DNA of 5,308 nucleotides, taken from Eubacterium sp. (GTDB lineage: Bacteria > Bacillota > Clostridia > Oscillospirales > Acutalibacteraceae). Positions within the stretch are counted from its first letter, which is position 1. Each line of letters begins with the position of its first letter. The notes beneath the pieces are model-generated. The model saw only the letters and a program-made list of their open reading frames with translations, ran no database searches and was not told where the DNA came from. The position numbers and the translations under genes were made by a program. Shown here piece after piece: positions 1-5,308 of this stretch. The DNA lies in NCBI GenBank assembly GCA_024696725.1, contig JAILGO010000138.1, positions 1-5,308 on the forward strand. Direction: 5' to 3'.

Positions 1-13
1 CATAATTTTCCAT
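1..13 (-). CDS. prkC: Start of probable PrkC/PknB-type Ser/Thr protein kinase gene (partial, runs off left edge)
   Basis: Only the first four codons are in the window: ATG at 13-11, then GAA AAT TAT (Met-Glu-Asn-Tyr). A GGAG Shine-Dalgarno core sits at 24-21, seven bases before the ATG, and the ATG lies 18 nt after the stop of the PP2C phosphatase gene. In Firmicutes the gene after prpC/stp is almost always the membrane-anchored Hanks-type kinase PrkC (PknB, Stk1). Clostridial members commonly begin with a short Met-x-x-Tyr stretch before the glycine-rich loop, which fits these four residues. The kinase would phosphorylate Ser/Thr on proteins of translation, cell-wall synthesis and division, and the phosphatase upstream would reverse it. 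The identification rests on position and four residues, with no kinase motif visible. That an ORF starts here is more certain than its identity. Confidence 0.6.
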
Positions 14-20
14 AATCCGA

Positions 21-25
21 CTCCG
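21..25 (-). promoter_or_regulatory. Ribosome binding site of the downstream kinase gene
   Basis: The minus strand reads CGGAG here, with GGAG ending seven bases before the ATG at 13. It lies inside the 18-nt gap after the phosphatase stop codon and is the main sequence support for a gene starting at 13. Confidence 0.6.
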
Positions 26-31
26 ATAATA

Positions 32-760
32 TTAATTTGAAATAACAACAACAGTGATATTGTCACCGCCGCCGTTAGAATTAGCTCTTTTAACAAGTCT
101 GTCAGCATAAGCGTAAAACTGACCGTCCTTTAAATCAGATACAATATCTGACTTTGAAACATAGTTACTCAAGCCGTCGGTACAGAGAACAAGCTTTTCG
201 TTCTCGTTCAGCACGGTCTGAGTAAAATCTATCTCGAGCTCCTCGTCAACACCGAGAGCTCTTGTAATTATATTTTTATTAGGATGATGTTCAGCCTCTT
301 CAAGAGTAATCTCTCCCCTTTTAACAAGGTCCTGAACCATACTGTGGTCCGTAGTAACCTGTCTTATATCGTCGTCGCCGACAATATAAGCTCTGCTGTC
401 GCCGGCATGAGCTATAATAACGTTATCACCGTCGACGTACGCGCAAACCACGGTAGTTCCCATACCTCTCAGCTCAGAGCGGGAACGGGATAAATCGTAA
501 ACCTCAATATTAGCGGCTATAATAGCGCTTTCAAGCATATTGATTACCGACGCGTCGCGCATCTTTTCGTGATATCCTTTTTTAATACGCTCCGATATTA
601 CCTTTGCAGCAAGCGAGGAGGCGATATTTCCCGCCGCGGCGCCGCCCATACCGTCGCATACGACAGCCCAGGACACACCGTTGTCGAATTCGCCGACGTT
701 ATATGCGTCCTCGTTTATATCGCGAACTATTCCCTTGTCTGTTTTGGCAACTACTTTCAA
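32..760 (-). CDS. prpC: PP2C-family Ser/Thr protein phosphatase (PrpC/Stp type), TTG start
   Basis: This 242-residue cytoplasmic metal-dependent phosphatase removes phosphate from Ser/Thr residues and is the partner of the PrkC-type kinase that appears to start 18 nt downstream. The PP2C fold fills the whole protein and all core motifs are present: Arg13 with Asn-Glu-Asp 16-18, the Asp-Gly-Met-Gly-Gly block 36-40, Gly-Thr-Thr 101-103, His-Ala-Gly-Asp-Ser-Arg 118-123, Asp-His-Ser 138-140, Thr-Asp-Gly 194-196 and Gly-Asp-Asn 232-234. By family knowledge Asp18, Asp36, Asp195 and Asp233 hold the Mn/Mg ions and Arg13 contacts phosphate. The length matches the 240-260 residues usual for bacterial PrpC/Stp. 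The start is TTG at 760: the residues after it match the typical N-terminus (Lys-Thr-Asp-Lys-Gly, then Asn-Glu-Asp), and a strong AAGGTGGTG site lies five bases upstream. No upstream ATG competes. The gene begins 12 nt after rlmN, so it is probably co-transcribed with it. Confidence 0.95.
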   Translation of the reverse strand: MKVVAKTDKGIVRDINEDAYNVGEFDNGVSWAVVCDGMGGAAAGNIASSLAAKVISERIKKGYHEKMRDASVINMLESAIIAANIEVYDLSRSRSELRGMGTTVVCAYVDGDNVIIAHAGDSRAYIVGDDDIRQVTTDHSMVQDLVKRGEITLEEAEHHPNKNIITRALGVDEELEIDFTQTVLNENEKLVLCTDGLSNYVSKSDIVSDLKDGQFYAYADRLVKRANSNGGGDNITVVVISN

Positions 761-765
761 AATTG

Positions 766-774
766 CACCACCTT
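766..774 (-). promoter_or_regulatory. Strong ribosome binding site that fixes the TTG start of the phosphatase
   Basis: The minus strand reads AAGGTGGTG, one mismatch from the anti-16S consensus AAGGAGGTG, with five bases to the TTG at 760. It overlaps the last two bases of the rlmN stop codon (775-773), so ribosomes ending rlmN sit on this site. This is the best argument for the non-ATG start. Confidence 0.75.
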
Positions 775-1804
775 AATTATCCTGCTTTTTTCTATGTCTG
801 AGCTGACCGCAGGAAGCGTTTATGTCACTTCCGAGCGTCCTTCTTATTGTAGCATTAATCCCATGCTTTTTCAAGGTGAATTGAAAATTAATTAAAGCAT
901 TTTCCGTCGATTTTTTATTACCCCGCTCGATTACCTCGTTTACGGGAATAAGGTTAACGTGAGAAATGAATCCTCTTAGCTTTCCTGCAAGCTCGAGAGC
1001 GCACTCCTTACTGTCGTTTACTCCTCCGATAAGAGTATACTCAAAGGAAACACGCCGCGACGTTTTTTCGGCGTAAACCCTGCAGGCGCCGATAGCCTCG
1101 TCGACGCCCCATTTATTATTAACGGGCATAATTTTTGAGCGAAGCTCGTCGTTAGGAGCATGAAGAGAAAGCGTCAGAGTAACGGGTAAGTTTTCTTCAA
1201 TCAAATCGTAGATTCGCGGAACAATACCGCAGGTTGAAAGCGTAACGTCGCGAAGCGAAATATTAAGACCGTCATTATCGTTAATAAGGCGTAGAAACTT
1301 AACAACGTTATCGTAGTTATCGAGCGGCTCGCCGATACCCATAAGCACGACGTGGGAAATCCTTTCGCCGATATCATTCTGAGCGGTATGTAGCTGTCCC
1401 TCAAGCTCGGAAACGAGAAGATTTCTTTTAAAGCCGGCGAGAGTTGAAGCACAGAAGGAGCAGCCCATTTTACAACCGACCTGAGTCGATATACAGATTG
1501 TTTTTCCGTACTTATAGCTCATAACGACGGCTTCAACGTATTCACCATCATAAAGTCTGAAAAGAAACTTTACCGTACCGTCAAGCTTTGAAACGTACTT
1601 TTCTTCAATTATAACTTCGGGAATATAATATTCCTCAGTAAGCTTTTCGCGCAGGCCTTTAGAAATATCTGTCATTTCTCCGAAGGAATAAACGCCGCGC
1701 TCGTGAAGCCATTTAAAAATCTGTTTAGCTCTGTAAACAGGCTCGCCGAGCTTCTTTATTTCCTGAGTAAGCTCCGAAAGGCTTAGCGATTTAATATCAG
1801 TCAT
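773..1804 (-). CDS. rlmN: 23S rRNA (adenine2503-C2)-/tRNA (adenine37-C2)-methyltransferase RlmN
   Basis: RlmN is a radical-SAM enzyme that places a C2 methyl on A2503 of 23S rRNA, at the peptidyl-transferase centre and exit tunnel entrance, and on A37 of some tRNAs. The 343-residue protein has the radical-SAM cluster Cys111-x3-Cys115-x2-Cys118, which binds [4Fe-4S]. The SAM-binding Gly-Glu-Pro motif is at 158-160, and a His-Ala-Pro stretch follows at 215-217. Counting from the E. coli enzyme, Cys332 matches the C-terminal cysteine that is methylated and carries the methyl to RNA. Cys104, seven residues before the first cluster cysteine, matches the resolving cysteine. The length is normal for the family (about 340-385). 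The related resistance enzyme Cfr shares the motifs, but this operon position is the standard one for RlmN. The ATG at 1804 follows the rsmB stop by one base with only a weak GGA upstream, so translation is probably coupled to rsmB. The C-terminus is short and basic. Confidence 0.96.
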   Translation of the reverse strand: MTDIKSLSLSELTQEIKKLGEPVYRAKQIFKWLHERGVYSFGEMTDISKGLREKLTEEYYIPEVIIEEKYVSKLDGTVKFLFRLYDGEYVEAVVMSYKYGKTICISTQVGCKMGCSFCASTLAGFKRNLLVSELEGQLHTAQNDIGERISHVVLMGIGEPLDNYDNVVKFLRLINDNDGLNISLRDVTLSTCGIVPRIYDLIEENLPVTLTLSLHAPNDELRSKIMPVNNKWGVDEAIGACRVYAEKTSRRVSFEYTLIGGVNDSKECALELAGKLRGFISHVNLIPVNEVIERGNKKSTENALINFQFTLKKHGINATIRRTLGSDINASCGQLRHRKKQDN

Positions 1805-1805
1805 A

Positions 1806-3044
1806 TCAGTTTTCCATTACCGCAAAATAGAATCCGTCGCCGCCGTTTTTATCGGGAAGGACCGTAGTCTGAGAAACGAGGCGGAAATCGGGGTTTTCAT
1901 TTAGTAATCTTTCGGTAACCTTTTCGTTTTCTTTATTGTTAAGAGTGCAGGTTGAATAAACAATTCTTCCGCCTTTTTTTAAATACTGTGAGCCCGTTTT
2001 AAGTATAGCATACTGAAGTTCCGAGAGCTCCTTTACCGAATCCAGCTCTTTATATCTTATTTCGGGCTTTCTTCTTATAATGCCGAAGCCCGAGCACGGA
2101 ACATCGCACAGAACTCTGTCAGCCTTCGGCAATTCGGAATTATATATCGAAGCGTCGTTTACCTCGGTTATAATATTTTCAAGTCCGAGTCTTTTGGCTC
2201 CGTTTTTTATAAGCTCAACGCGGTGAGAATGAATGTCGCAGGCGTAGACCCTGCCTGTGTTATTCATACGCTCCGCTACCGTAAAAGCTTTTCCGCCGGG
2301 AGCTGAGCAGAGGTCTATGACAGTATCGCCTTCCTCTGCTTCAAGCGCAAGAGCGCACAGGTAAGAGCTTTTATCCTCAATATGAAACAGGCCGTTTTTA
2401 AACGCTCTGCATTTTGAGAGATTAATAGATGAGTATATAATTACAAGTCCATCGTCAGCTTCGCACTCAACTCCGTCGCACATAAGCTCATAAGCAAGCT
2501 CGTCAGCGTCGACGTACAACGGATTCGGTACGGCGAAAACCGGCGGCGCCTCGTTAATGCTTTCAAGTATTTGTAAAGCAGCTTCCTCGCCGTAATGCTT
2601 CTTCCACATATTTATCAGTCCGTCGGGACAGGAATACTTTACGCTTAAATCAGCGACTGCTCCTATATCCGTTCTTTCTCTGTCAATACTGTGAAGAACT
2701 GCATTAATTAAGCCCGAATAATAGGCGCAGCCAACTTTTTTTGAAAGCTCAACAGTTTCATTTATAGCCGCGCTTGACGGAACCTTATCCATAAAGTACA
2801 GCTGATAAGCGCCGAGCATTATAAGAAGCATAACCTTGGGCTTCGGCTTCGACTTAAGGTGCGGAGCGATAATATATTCAAGAGTGATTTTTCGTTCTAT
2901 TACTCCGAGTGTAAGAGCCGAAAGAAAAGCTCTGTCCTCTGCTTTAACCTCACTCAGCGCAGAATCGAGAGAAAGATTAGAATACGCTCCCTCATTAAAT
3001 ACGCCGTAAATCAGCTCAAAGGCTGAAAGTCTTGCCGGTTTCAT
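1806..3044 (-). CDS. rsmB: 16S rRNA (cytosine967-C5)-methyltransferase RsmB
   Basis: RsmB (Sun/Fmu, YloM in B. subtilis) forms m5C at position 967 of 16S rRNA with SAM, before 30S assembly is complete. The 412-residue protein has two parts. Residues about 3-125 form the NusB-like helical RNA-binding domain, and about 165-412 the Rossmann methyltransferase domain. Visible motifs are the SAM loop Asp-Leu-Cys-Ser-Ala-Pro-Gly-Gly-Lys at 244-252, acidic Asp270 after the second strand, Asp-Val-Pro-Cys-Ser-Gly at 314-319, and Ser-Thr-Cys-Thr at 364-367. In this family the Ser-Thr-Cys cysteine (Cys366) attacks C6 of cytosine and the Pro-Cys cysteine (Cys317) helps release the product. Both are present. 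The Arg-Arg-Lys-Pro-Glu stretch at 324-328 is typical of RsmB rather than other m5C enzymes. Length agrees with E. coli RsmB (429). The ATG overlaps the stop of the preceding peptidase gene in an ATGA and has no good Shine-Dalgarno, which suggests coupled translation. Confidence 0.96.
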   Translation of the reverse strand: MKPARLSAFELIYGVFNEGAYSNLSLDSALSEVKAEDRAFLSALTLGVIERKITLEYIIAPHLKSKPKPKVMLLIMLGAYQLYFMDKVPSSAAINETVELSKKVGCAYYSGLINAVLHSIDRERTDIGAVADLSVKYSCPDGLINMWKKHYGEEAALQILESINEAPPVFAVPNPLYVDADELAYELMCDGVECEADDGLVIIYSSINLSKCRAFKNGLFHIEDKSSYLCALALEAEEGDTVIDLCSAPGGKAFTVAERMNNTGRVYACDIHSHRVELIKNGAKRLGLENIITEVNDASIYNSELPKADRVLCDVPCSGFGIIRRKPEIRYKELDSVKELSELQYAILKTGSQYLKKGGRIVYSTCTLNNKENEKVTERLLNENPDFRLVSQTTVLPDKNGGDGFYFAVMEN

Positions 3045-3763
3045 CGTCTTCTGCTGCCCGATAATACAATAAACAGTCTAAGAAGAGTAACAACCGAGGA
3101 AGCGAGAGCGGCAACGTAAGTAAGCGCTGCGGCAGTCAGAACCTTCTTCGCTCCGTCGTACTCATCTTCAACAAGAAAACCGTTATCTCTGATAGTCTCA
3201 AGCGCACGTCTGCTTGCGTTGAACTCAACGGGAAGAGTTATAAACTGAAACAGAGCTACAAAGGAATAAAGGACAAGACCGAAAAGCGCTATATAGTAGC
3301 CTATATTCGTAGATACCGCAAATCTTGAGGATATAATTGTTCCGATTATAACGAGCGGTACGCCAAGCCATGAGCCAACGCGCGTTACTGGTATAACGAA
3401 ATTTCGAAACGCAAGCGGCGCGTATGCGTTTGCGTGCTGACACGCGTGTCCCGCCTCGTGACAGGCTATTCCGATTGCAGCGACTGAGGTAGAATTATAA
3501 ACTCCCTCGCTTAAAGATATAACCTTATTCTTCGGGTTATAATTATCGGTAAGATTACCCCCTGTCTGCTGAATGCTCACGTCGGTAATGCCGTTAAGCT
3601 GAAGGAGTCTGTACGCAGCCTGCGCACCGGTCATATTCGTTCTTGACAGAACGGAGGAATACTTTCTGAATCGTCTTTTAACCATTCCCTGAGCAACAAG
3701 TGAAAATATCAGAACGGGAATTACGAATATCCCCGTTAAATAATATGCAAAATAAGCTCCCAT
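3041..3763 (-). CDS. yugP: YugP-type membrane zinc metallopeptidase (Zn_peptidase_2 family)
   Basis: This 240-residue integral membrane protein belongs to the YugP/Zn_peptidase_2 family of putative neutral zinc peptidases. The HExxH motif is at His102-Glu103-Ala-Gly-His106, within HEAGHACQH, so His102 and His106 should bind zinc and Glu103 activate water. Glu180 in the conserved Pro-Val-Glu-Phe-Asn-Ala-Ser segment (179-184, Glu at 180) is a likely third ligand; that is inference. Four hydrophobic segments can be seen at about 5-25, 122-145, 153-177 and 210-236. The peptidase motif lies in the long soluble stretch between the first and second. A basic patch (29-36) after segment one suggests this loop starts on the cytoplasmic side. 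The family's Asp-His-Tyr-Asp-Pro motif reads Asp-Asn-Tyr-Asn-Pro here (73-77). Substrates are unknown for the family. The ATG is one base after the fmt stop, with AGGAG six bases upstream inside the last fmt codons. The gene end overlaps rsmB by four bases. Confidence 0.9.
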   Translation of the reverse strand: MGAYFAYYLTGIFVIPVLIFSLVAQGMVKRRFRKYSSVLSRTNMTGAQAAYRLLQLNGITDVSIQQTGGNLTDNYNPKNKVISLSEGVYNSTSVAAIGIACHEAGHACQHANAYAPLAFRNFVIPVTRVGSWLGVPLVIIGTIISSRFAVSTNIGYYIALFGLVLYSFVALFQFITLPVEFNASRRALETIRDNGFLVEDEYDGAKKVLTAAALTYVAALASSVVTLLRLFIVLSGSRRR

Positions 3764-3764
3764 T

Positions 3765-4694
3765 TTAATCTCCTAAAATTGTTCCTTTTTCAATTCTGTT
3801 ACCTGCAAGATAAGCCTTAGCTTCCATTGCTTTTTTACCCTCGGGCTGAAGCATTAAGACCTCAAGGCATTTTCCGTCGCCGCAGGAAACAATAAGTTTA
3901 AAATCGCTTTCAACTACTTCGCCTGCTGAGGCAGATATTCCGTCACACAGCTTAGTCTTATGAATCTTAACTGTTTTACCGTTGATTCTCGTTAACGCGC
4001 ACGGCCAGCTCTGAAGTCCGCGCACCTGATTATGAATAACGGAAGCGGGTTTATTCCAGTCAATCGGACAAAGCTCTTTCGTTATCATTTTAGCGTAGCC
4101 GAAATCACCGACGGGCTGAGGAGTTCGTTTAATCGTTCCGTTTTCAAGCTCTTCCAGCGTTTCAATCAGAGCTTCTGCTCCGAGTACGGAAAGGCGAACG
4201 AAAAGTTCGTCGCTCGTTTCGTCGGGGTCAATAACGGTCTTTTTAACAAGTAGCATATCTCCCGTATCAAGTCCCTCGTCCATCTGCATAACCGTTACGC
4301 CCGTTTCTTTATCGCCGTTAAGAATAGCCCATTGAATAGGCGCGGCGCCTCTGTACTTCGGAAGAAGCGAAGCGTGAACGTTAATACATCCGTAAGGAGC
4401 TGAATCAAGCACAGCCTTAGGAAGAATTTTACCGTATGCCACGATGACGGTTAAATCCGCTCTGAGCTTTTTTATTATTTCATCAGCGTTGAAATCCTTA
4501 AGCCTTTCGGGCTGATATACGGGAATATTAAACTTCTGAGCCTCAACCTTTACCGCAGGCGGCATAAGAAACTGTTTTCTTCCTACAGGCTTATCGGGCT
4601 GTGAAAACACTCCGACAACCTCGTGACCCGCGCTGATTAGCGCGTCAAGACACGGTACGGCAAAGTCCGGCGTACCCATAAATACTATTCTCAT
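3765..4694 (-). CDS. fmt: Methionyl-tRNA formyltransferase
   Basis: Fmt transfers a formyl group from 10-formyl-tetrahydrofolate to the amino group of Met-tRNA(fMet), making the initiator tRNA for translation. The 309-residue protein has the usual two domains. The N-terminal formyltransferase Rossmann domain covers about 1-185 and begins with the typical Met-Gly-Thr-Pro-Asp at 6-10. The C-terminal OB-fold tRNA-binding domain covers about 205-305. Catalytic residues are Asn105 and His107, then the signature [11 protein letters not shown] at 109-119, and Asp144, matching Asn108, His110 and Asp146 of E. coli. The Arg/Lys-rich loop that inserts into the acceptor stem is at about 35-45. Length is normal (E. 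coli 315). The start ATG overlaps the def stop as ATGA. The nearest purine tract, GGGAAG, is 11 bases upstream, so coupling to def is likely. Def reverses this modification on nascent chains. Confidence 0.97.
   Translation of the reverse strand: MRIVFMGTPDFAVPCLDALISAGHEVVGVFSQPDKPVGRKQFLMPPAVKVEAQKFNIPVYQPERLKDFNADEIIKKLRADLTVIVAYGKILPKAVLDSAPYGCINVHASLLPKYRGAAPIQWAILNGDKETGVTVMQMDEGLDTGDMLLVKKTVIDPDETSDELFVRLSVLGAEALIETLEELENGTIKRTPQPVGDFGYAKMITKELCPIDWNKPASVIHNQVRGLQSWPCALTRINGKTVKIHKTKLCDGISASAGEVVESDFKLIVSCGDGKCLEVLMLQPEGKKAMEAKAYLAGNRIEKGTILGD
3770..3774 (-). promoter_or_regulatory. Ribosome binding site of the peptidase gene, embedded in the end of fmt
   Basis: AGGAG on the minus strand lies six bases before the ATG at 3763. 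It is made from the codons for Leu307-Gly308-Asp309 of Fmt. It supports the chosen start, and among the four tightly packed junctions between def and rlmN it is the only one with a good Shine-Dalgarno site. Confidence 0.75.
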
Positions 4695-5146
4695 TCCTGA
4701 ACAAGCTTCCCTTCGACCTTTGATGTGAAAAGTATACCCTCAAGGTGGTCAAGCTCATGACAAAAGGCGCGGGCTTTTAAATCCTCGCCTGTATAGACGT
4801 GCCACTTACCGTTTCTGTCCTGCGCTTTTACCTGAACCTTCTTCGGACGAAGCGTAATACCATACTGACCGGGAAGTGAAAGACAGCCTTCCTGCTCGTG
4901 CTGTTCACCCTCGGCAAGAGTTATCTCAGGGTTTACAAGCTCAAGTGGTCCTTCGCCGATATCAATAACAACAACGCGCTTAAGAATACCGACCTGAACC
5001 GCTGCAAGTCCTACTCCGTTAGAAGCGTACATAGTCTCCTTCATATCGTCGATTAAATCACCGAGTCTTGAATCGAACTTTTCAACAACTCTGCTTTTCT
5101 TATTTAAGATAGGGTCTCCTACCTTTACTATATTTCTGAGTGCCAT
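4691..5146 (-). CDS. def: Peptide deformylase
   Basis: Def removes the formyl group from the N-terminal Met of nascent proteins at the ribosome exit, before methionine aminopeptidase acts. The 151-residue protein has all three family motifs: Gly-Val-Gly-Leu-Ala-Ala-Val-Gln at 44-51, Glu-Gly-Cys-Leu-Ser at 86-90, and His-Glu-Leu-Asp-His at 130-134. Cys88, His130 and His134 bind the catalytic metal (usually Fe2+), Glu131 is the general acid/base, and Gln51 stabilises the transition state. At 151 residues it is the short form common in clostridia and lacks the insertions that lengthen the Bacillus/Staphylococcus type 2 enzymes to about 180. The start is the ATG at 5146, nine bases after GGAAGGA. 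The upstream gene priA ends 25 nt earlier and the downstream gene fmt overlaps by four bases. The def-fmt pairing is found in most bacteria. Confidence 0.97.
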   Translation of the reverse strand: MALRNIVKVGDPILNKKSRVVEKFDSRLGDLIDDMKETMYASNGVGLAAVQVGILKRVVVIDIGEGPLELVNPEITLAEGEQHEQEGCLSLPGQYGITLRPKKVQVKAQDRNGKWHVYTGEDLKARAFCHELDHLEGILFTSKVEGKLVQE

Positions 5147-5155
5147 AATAATATA

Positions 5156-5162
5156 TCCTTCC
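5156..5162 (-). promoter_or_regulatory. Ribosome binding site of def
   Basis: The minus strand reads GGAAGGA, nine bases before the def ATG, in the 25-nt priA-def spacer. The upstream edge of the site lies two bases from one arm of the inverted repeat at 5165-5207. Confidence 0.7.
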
Positions 5163-5164
5163 GT

Positions 5165-5207
5165 GTAACCGTTATGAAATGTCGTTAGGATTTAAATCAA
5201 CGGTTAC
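5165..5207 (-). repeat. 9-bp inverted repeat spanning the priA stop codon, just before the def ribosome binding site
   Basis: On the minus strand GTAACCGTT (5207-5199) is followed, after 25 bases, by its exact reverse complement AACGGTTAC (5173-5165). The loop contains a second small palindrome, GATTTAAATC (5198-5189). The first arm lies within priA codons and the second begins inside the priA TAA. No U-run follows, so it is not an intrinsic terminator. A 9-bp match with this loop could arise by chance about once in a few kilobases, so the repeat is certain but its function is not. Confidence 0.4.
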
Positions 5208-5308
5208 GGTAACATTGTTAAAATCTCTTTTGTTTTTAATAGTTTTAAGTATATCGGTAAGCATAGCTCTTACCCGTTTATTATTTTTAGTTTTAATAGC
5301 AAGACGGT
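5172..5308 (-). CDS. priA: Primosomal replication-restart helicase PriA, C-terminal end (partial, runs off right edge)
   Basis: Only the last 44 codons and the TAA stop (5174-5172) are present. The reading frame gives Arg-Leu-Ala-Ile-Lys-Thr-Lys, then Lys-Arg-Val-Arg-Ala-Met-Leu, and ends with [10 protein letters not shown]. This matches the end of PriA, where a strand of the form 'hydrophobic-Lys' precedes a helix and the protein closes with a Val-Asp-hydrophobic-(Asn/Asp)-Pro strand. PriA is a 3'-5' DNA helicase that recognises stalled forks and D-loops and reloads the replicative helicase. The Walker and zinc-binding motifs lie outside the window. priA directly upstream of def is the standard Firmicutes order, which supports the call. 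The residues present are consistent with an intact C-terminus. Confidence 0.88.
   Translation of the reverse strand, partial: RLAIKTKNNKRVRAMLTDILKTIKNKRDFNNVTVTVDLNPNDIS

Noticed and set aside
284..493. Plus-strand open frame antisense to the phosphatase gene
   Set aside because: It is fully inside a conserved gene on the other strand, has no domain signature and no convincing start context.
784..792. A-AAA-AAG slippery heptamer near the end of rlmN
   Set aside because: A -1 shift would add only two residues before a stop and would not fuse rlmN to the phosphatase. It reflects Lys-Lys codons in the basic tail.
569..895. Plus-strand open frames here, including an Arg-rich frame at 604-801
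   Set aside because: They lie antisense to the phosphatase and the rlmN end, both with complete family motifs. The Arg-rich composition comes from reading Ala/Gly codons on the opposite strand, and neither resembles a known family.
1201..1452. Second minus-strand frame inside rlmN
   Set aside because: It overlaps the radical-SAM core coding region in another frame. The real frame carries the CxxxCxxC cluster and the alternative has nothing recognisable.
1974..1980. A7 run in rsmB forming an A-AAA-AAA heptamer in frame, a possible slippage or -1 frameshift site
   Set aside because: A -1 shift reaches a stop within about twelve codons and would remove the catalytic Cys366. The run simply encodes Leu-Lys-Lys in a conserved segment, and no stimulatory structure was evident.
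4032..4253. Plus-strand open frame antisense to fmt
   Set aside because: It is a shadow of the Fmt C-terminal half, with no recognisable protein features.
5147..5171. Possible promoter or terminator in the priA-def spacer
   Set aside because: The spacer is only 25 nt and A/T-rich around the ribosome binding site. There is no paired -35/-10 and no stem followed by a U-run.
1..5308. Mobile elements, CRISPR, tRNA/rRNA genes or horizontally acquired islands
   Set aside because: Coding regions are contiguous, all on one strand, similar in base composition and in a conserved housekeeping order, with no direct repeats, transposase or RNA-gene sequence seen.

Overview
The window is one uninterrupted, co-directional gene cluster on the minus strand, read from right (5308) to left (1). 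In transcription order it holds the 3' end of priA, then def, fmt, a yugP-type membrane zinc metallopeptidase, rsmB, rlmN, a PP2C phosphatase (stp/prpC), and the first codons of what is very probably the PrkC/PknB-type Ser/Thr kinase gene. The backbone priA-def-fmt-rsmB-rlmN-prpC-prkC is the well-known Firmicutes arrangement, as in Bacillus subtilis. The yugP-type gene between fmt and rsmB, the Gram-positive-type Shine-Dalgarno sites and a GC content in the mid-40s per cent (judged by eye) point to a Clostridia-class anaerobe. A gut Oscillospiraceae/Ruminococcaceae-like organism is my guess, not something the sequence proves.

Region by region: 5308-5172 encodes the last 44 residues of PriA. 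A 25-nt spacer carries the def ribosome binding site, and a 9-bp inverted repeat overlaps the priA stop. 5146-4691 is def, 4694-3765 is fmt (ATGA overlap with def), 3763-3041 is the membrane peptidase (1-nt gap), 3044-1806 is rsmB (ATGA overlap), 1804-773 is rlmN (1-nt gap), 760-32 is stp (12-nt gap, TTG start), and 13-1 is the kinase start (18-nt gap). No gene-free stretch is longer than 25 nt. I see no promoter, terminator, RNA gene, mobile element or CRISPR array, so the cluster's promoter probably lies upstream of the right edge and its terminator beyond the left edge.

Functionally the cluster supports translation. Fmt formylates initiator Met-tRNA and Def removes the formyl group from nascent chains. 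RsmB and RlmN methylate 16S and 23S rRNA (RlmN also tRNA). The Stp/PrkC pair is a reversible Ser/Thr phosphorylation switch tied in Gram-positives to growth and cell-wall state. PriA (replication restart) and the membrane peptidase are the less obvious partners. All complete genes keep their catalytic residues and read without frameshifts. This is an ordinary, well-conserved housekeeping region. I found no convincing undescribed system, and the findings listed are modest.
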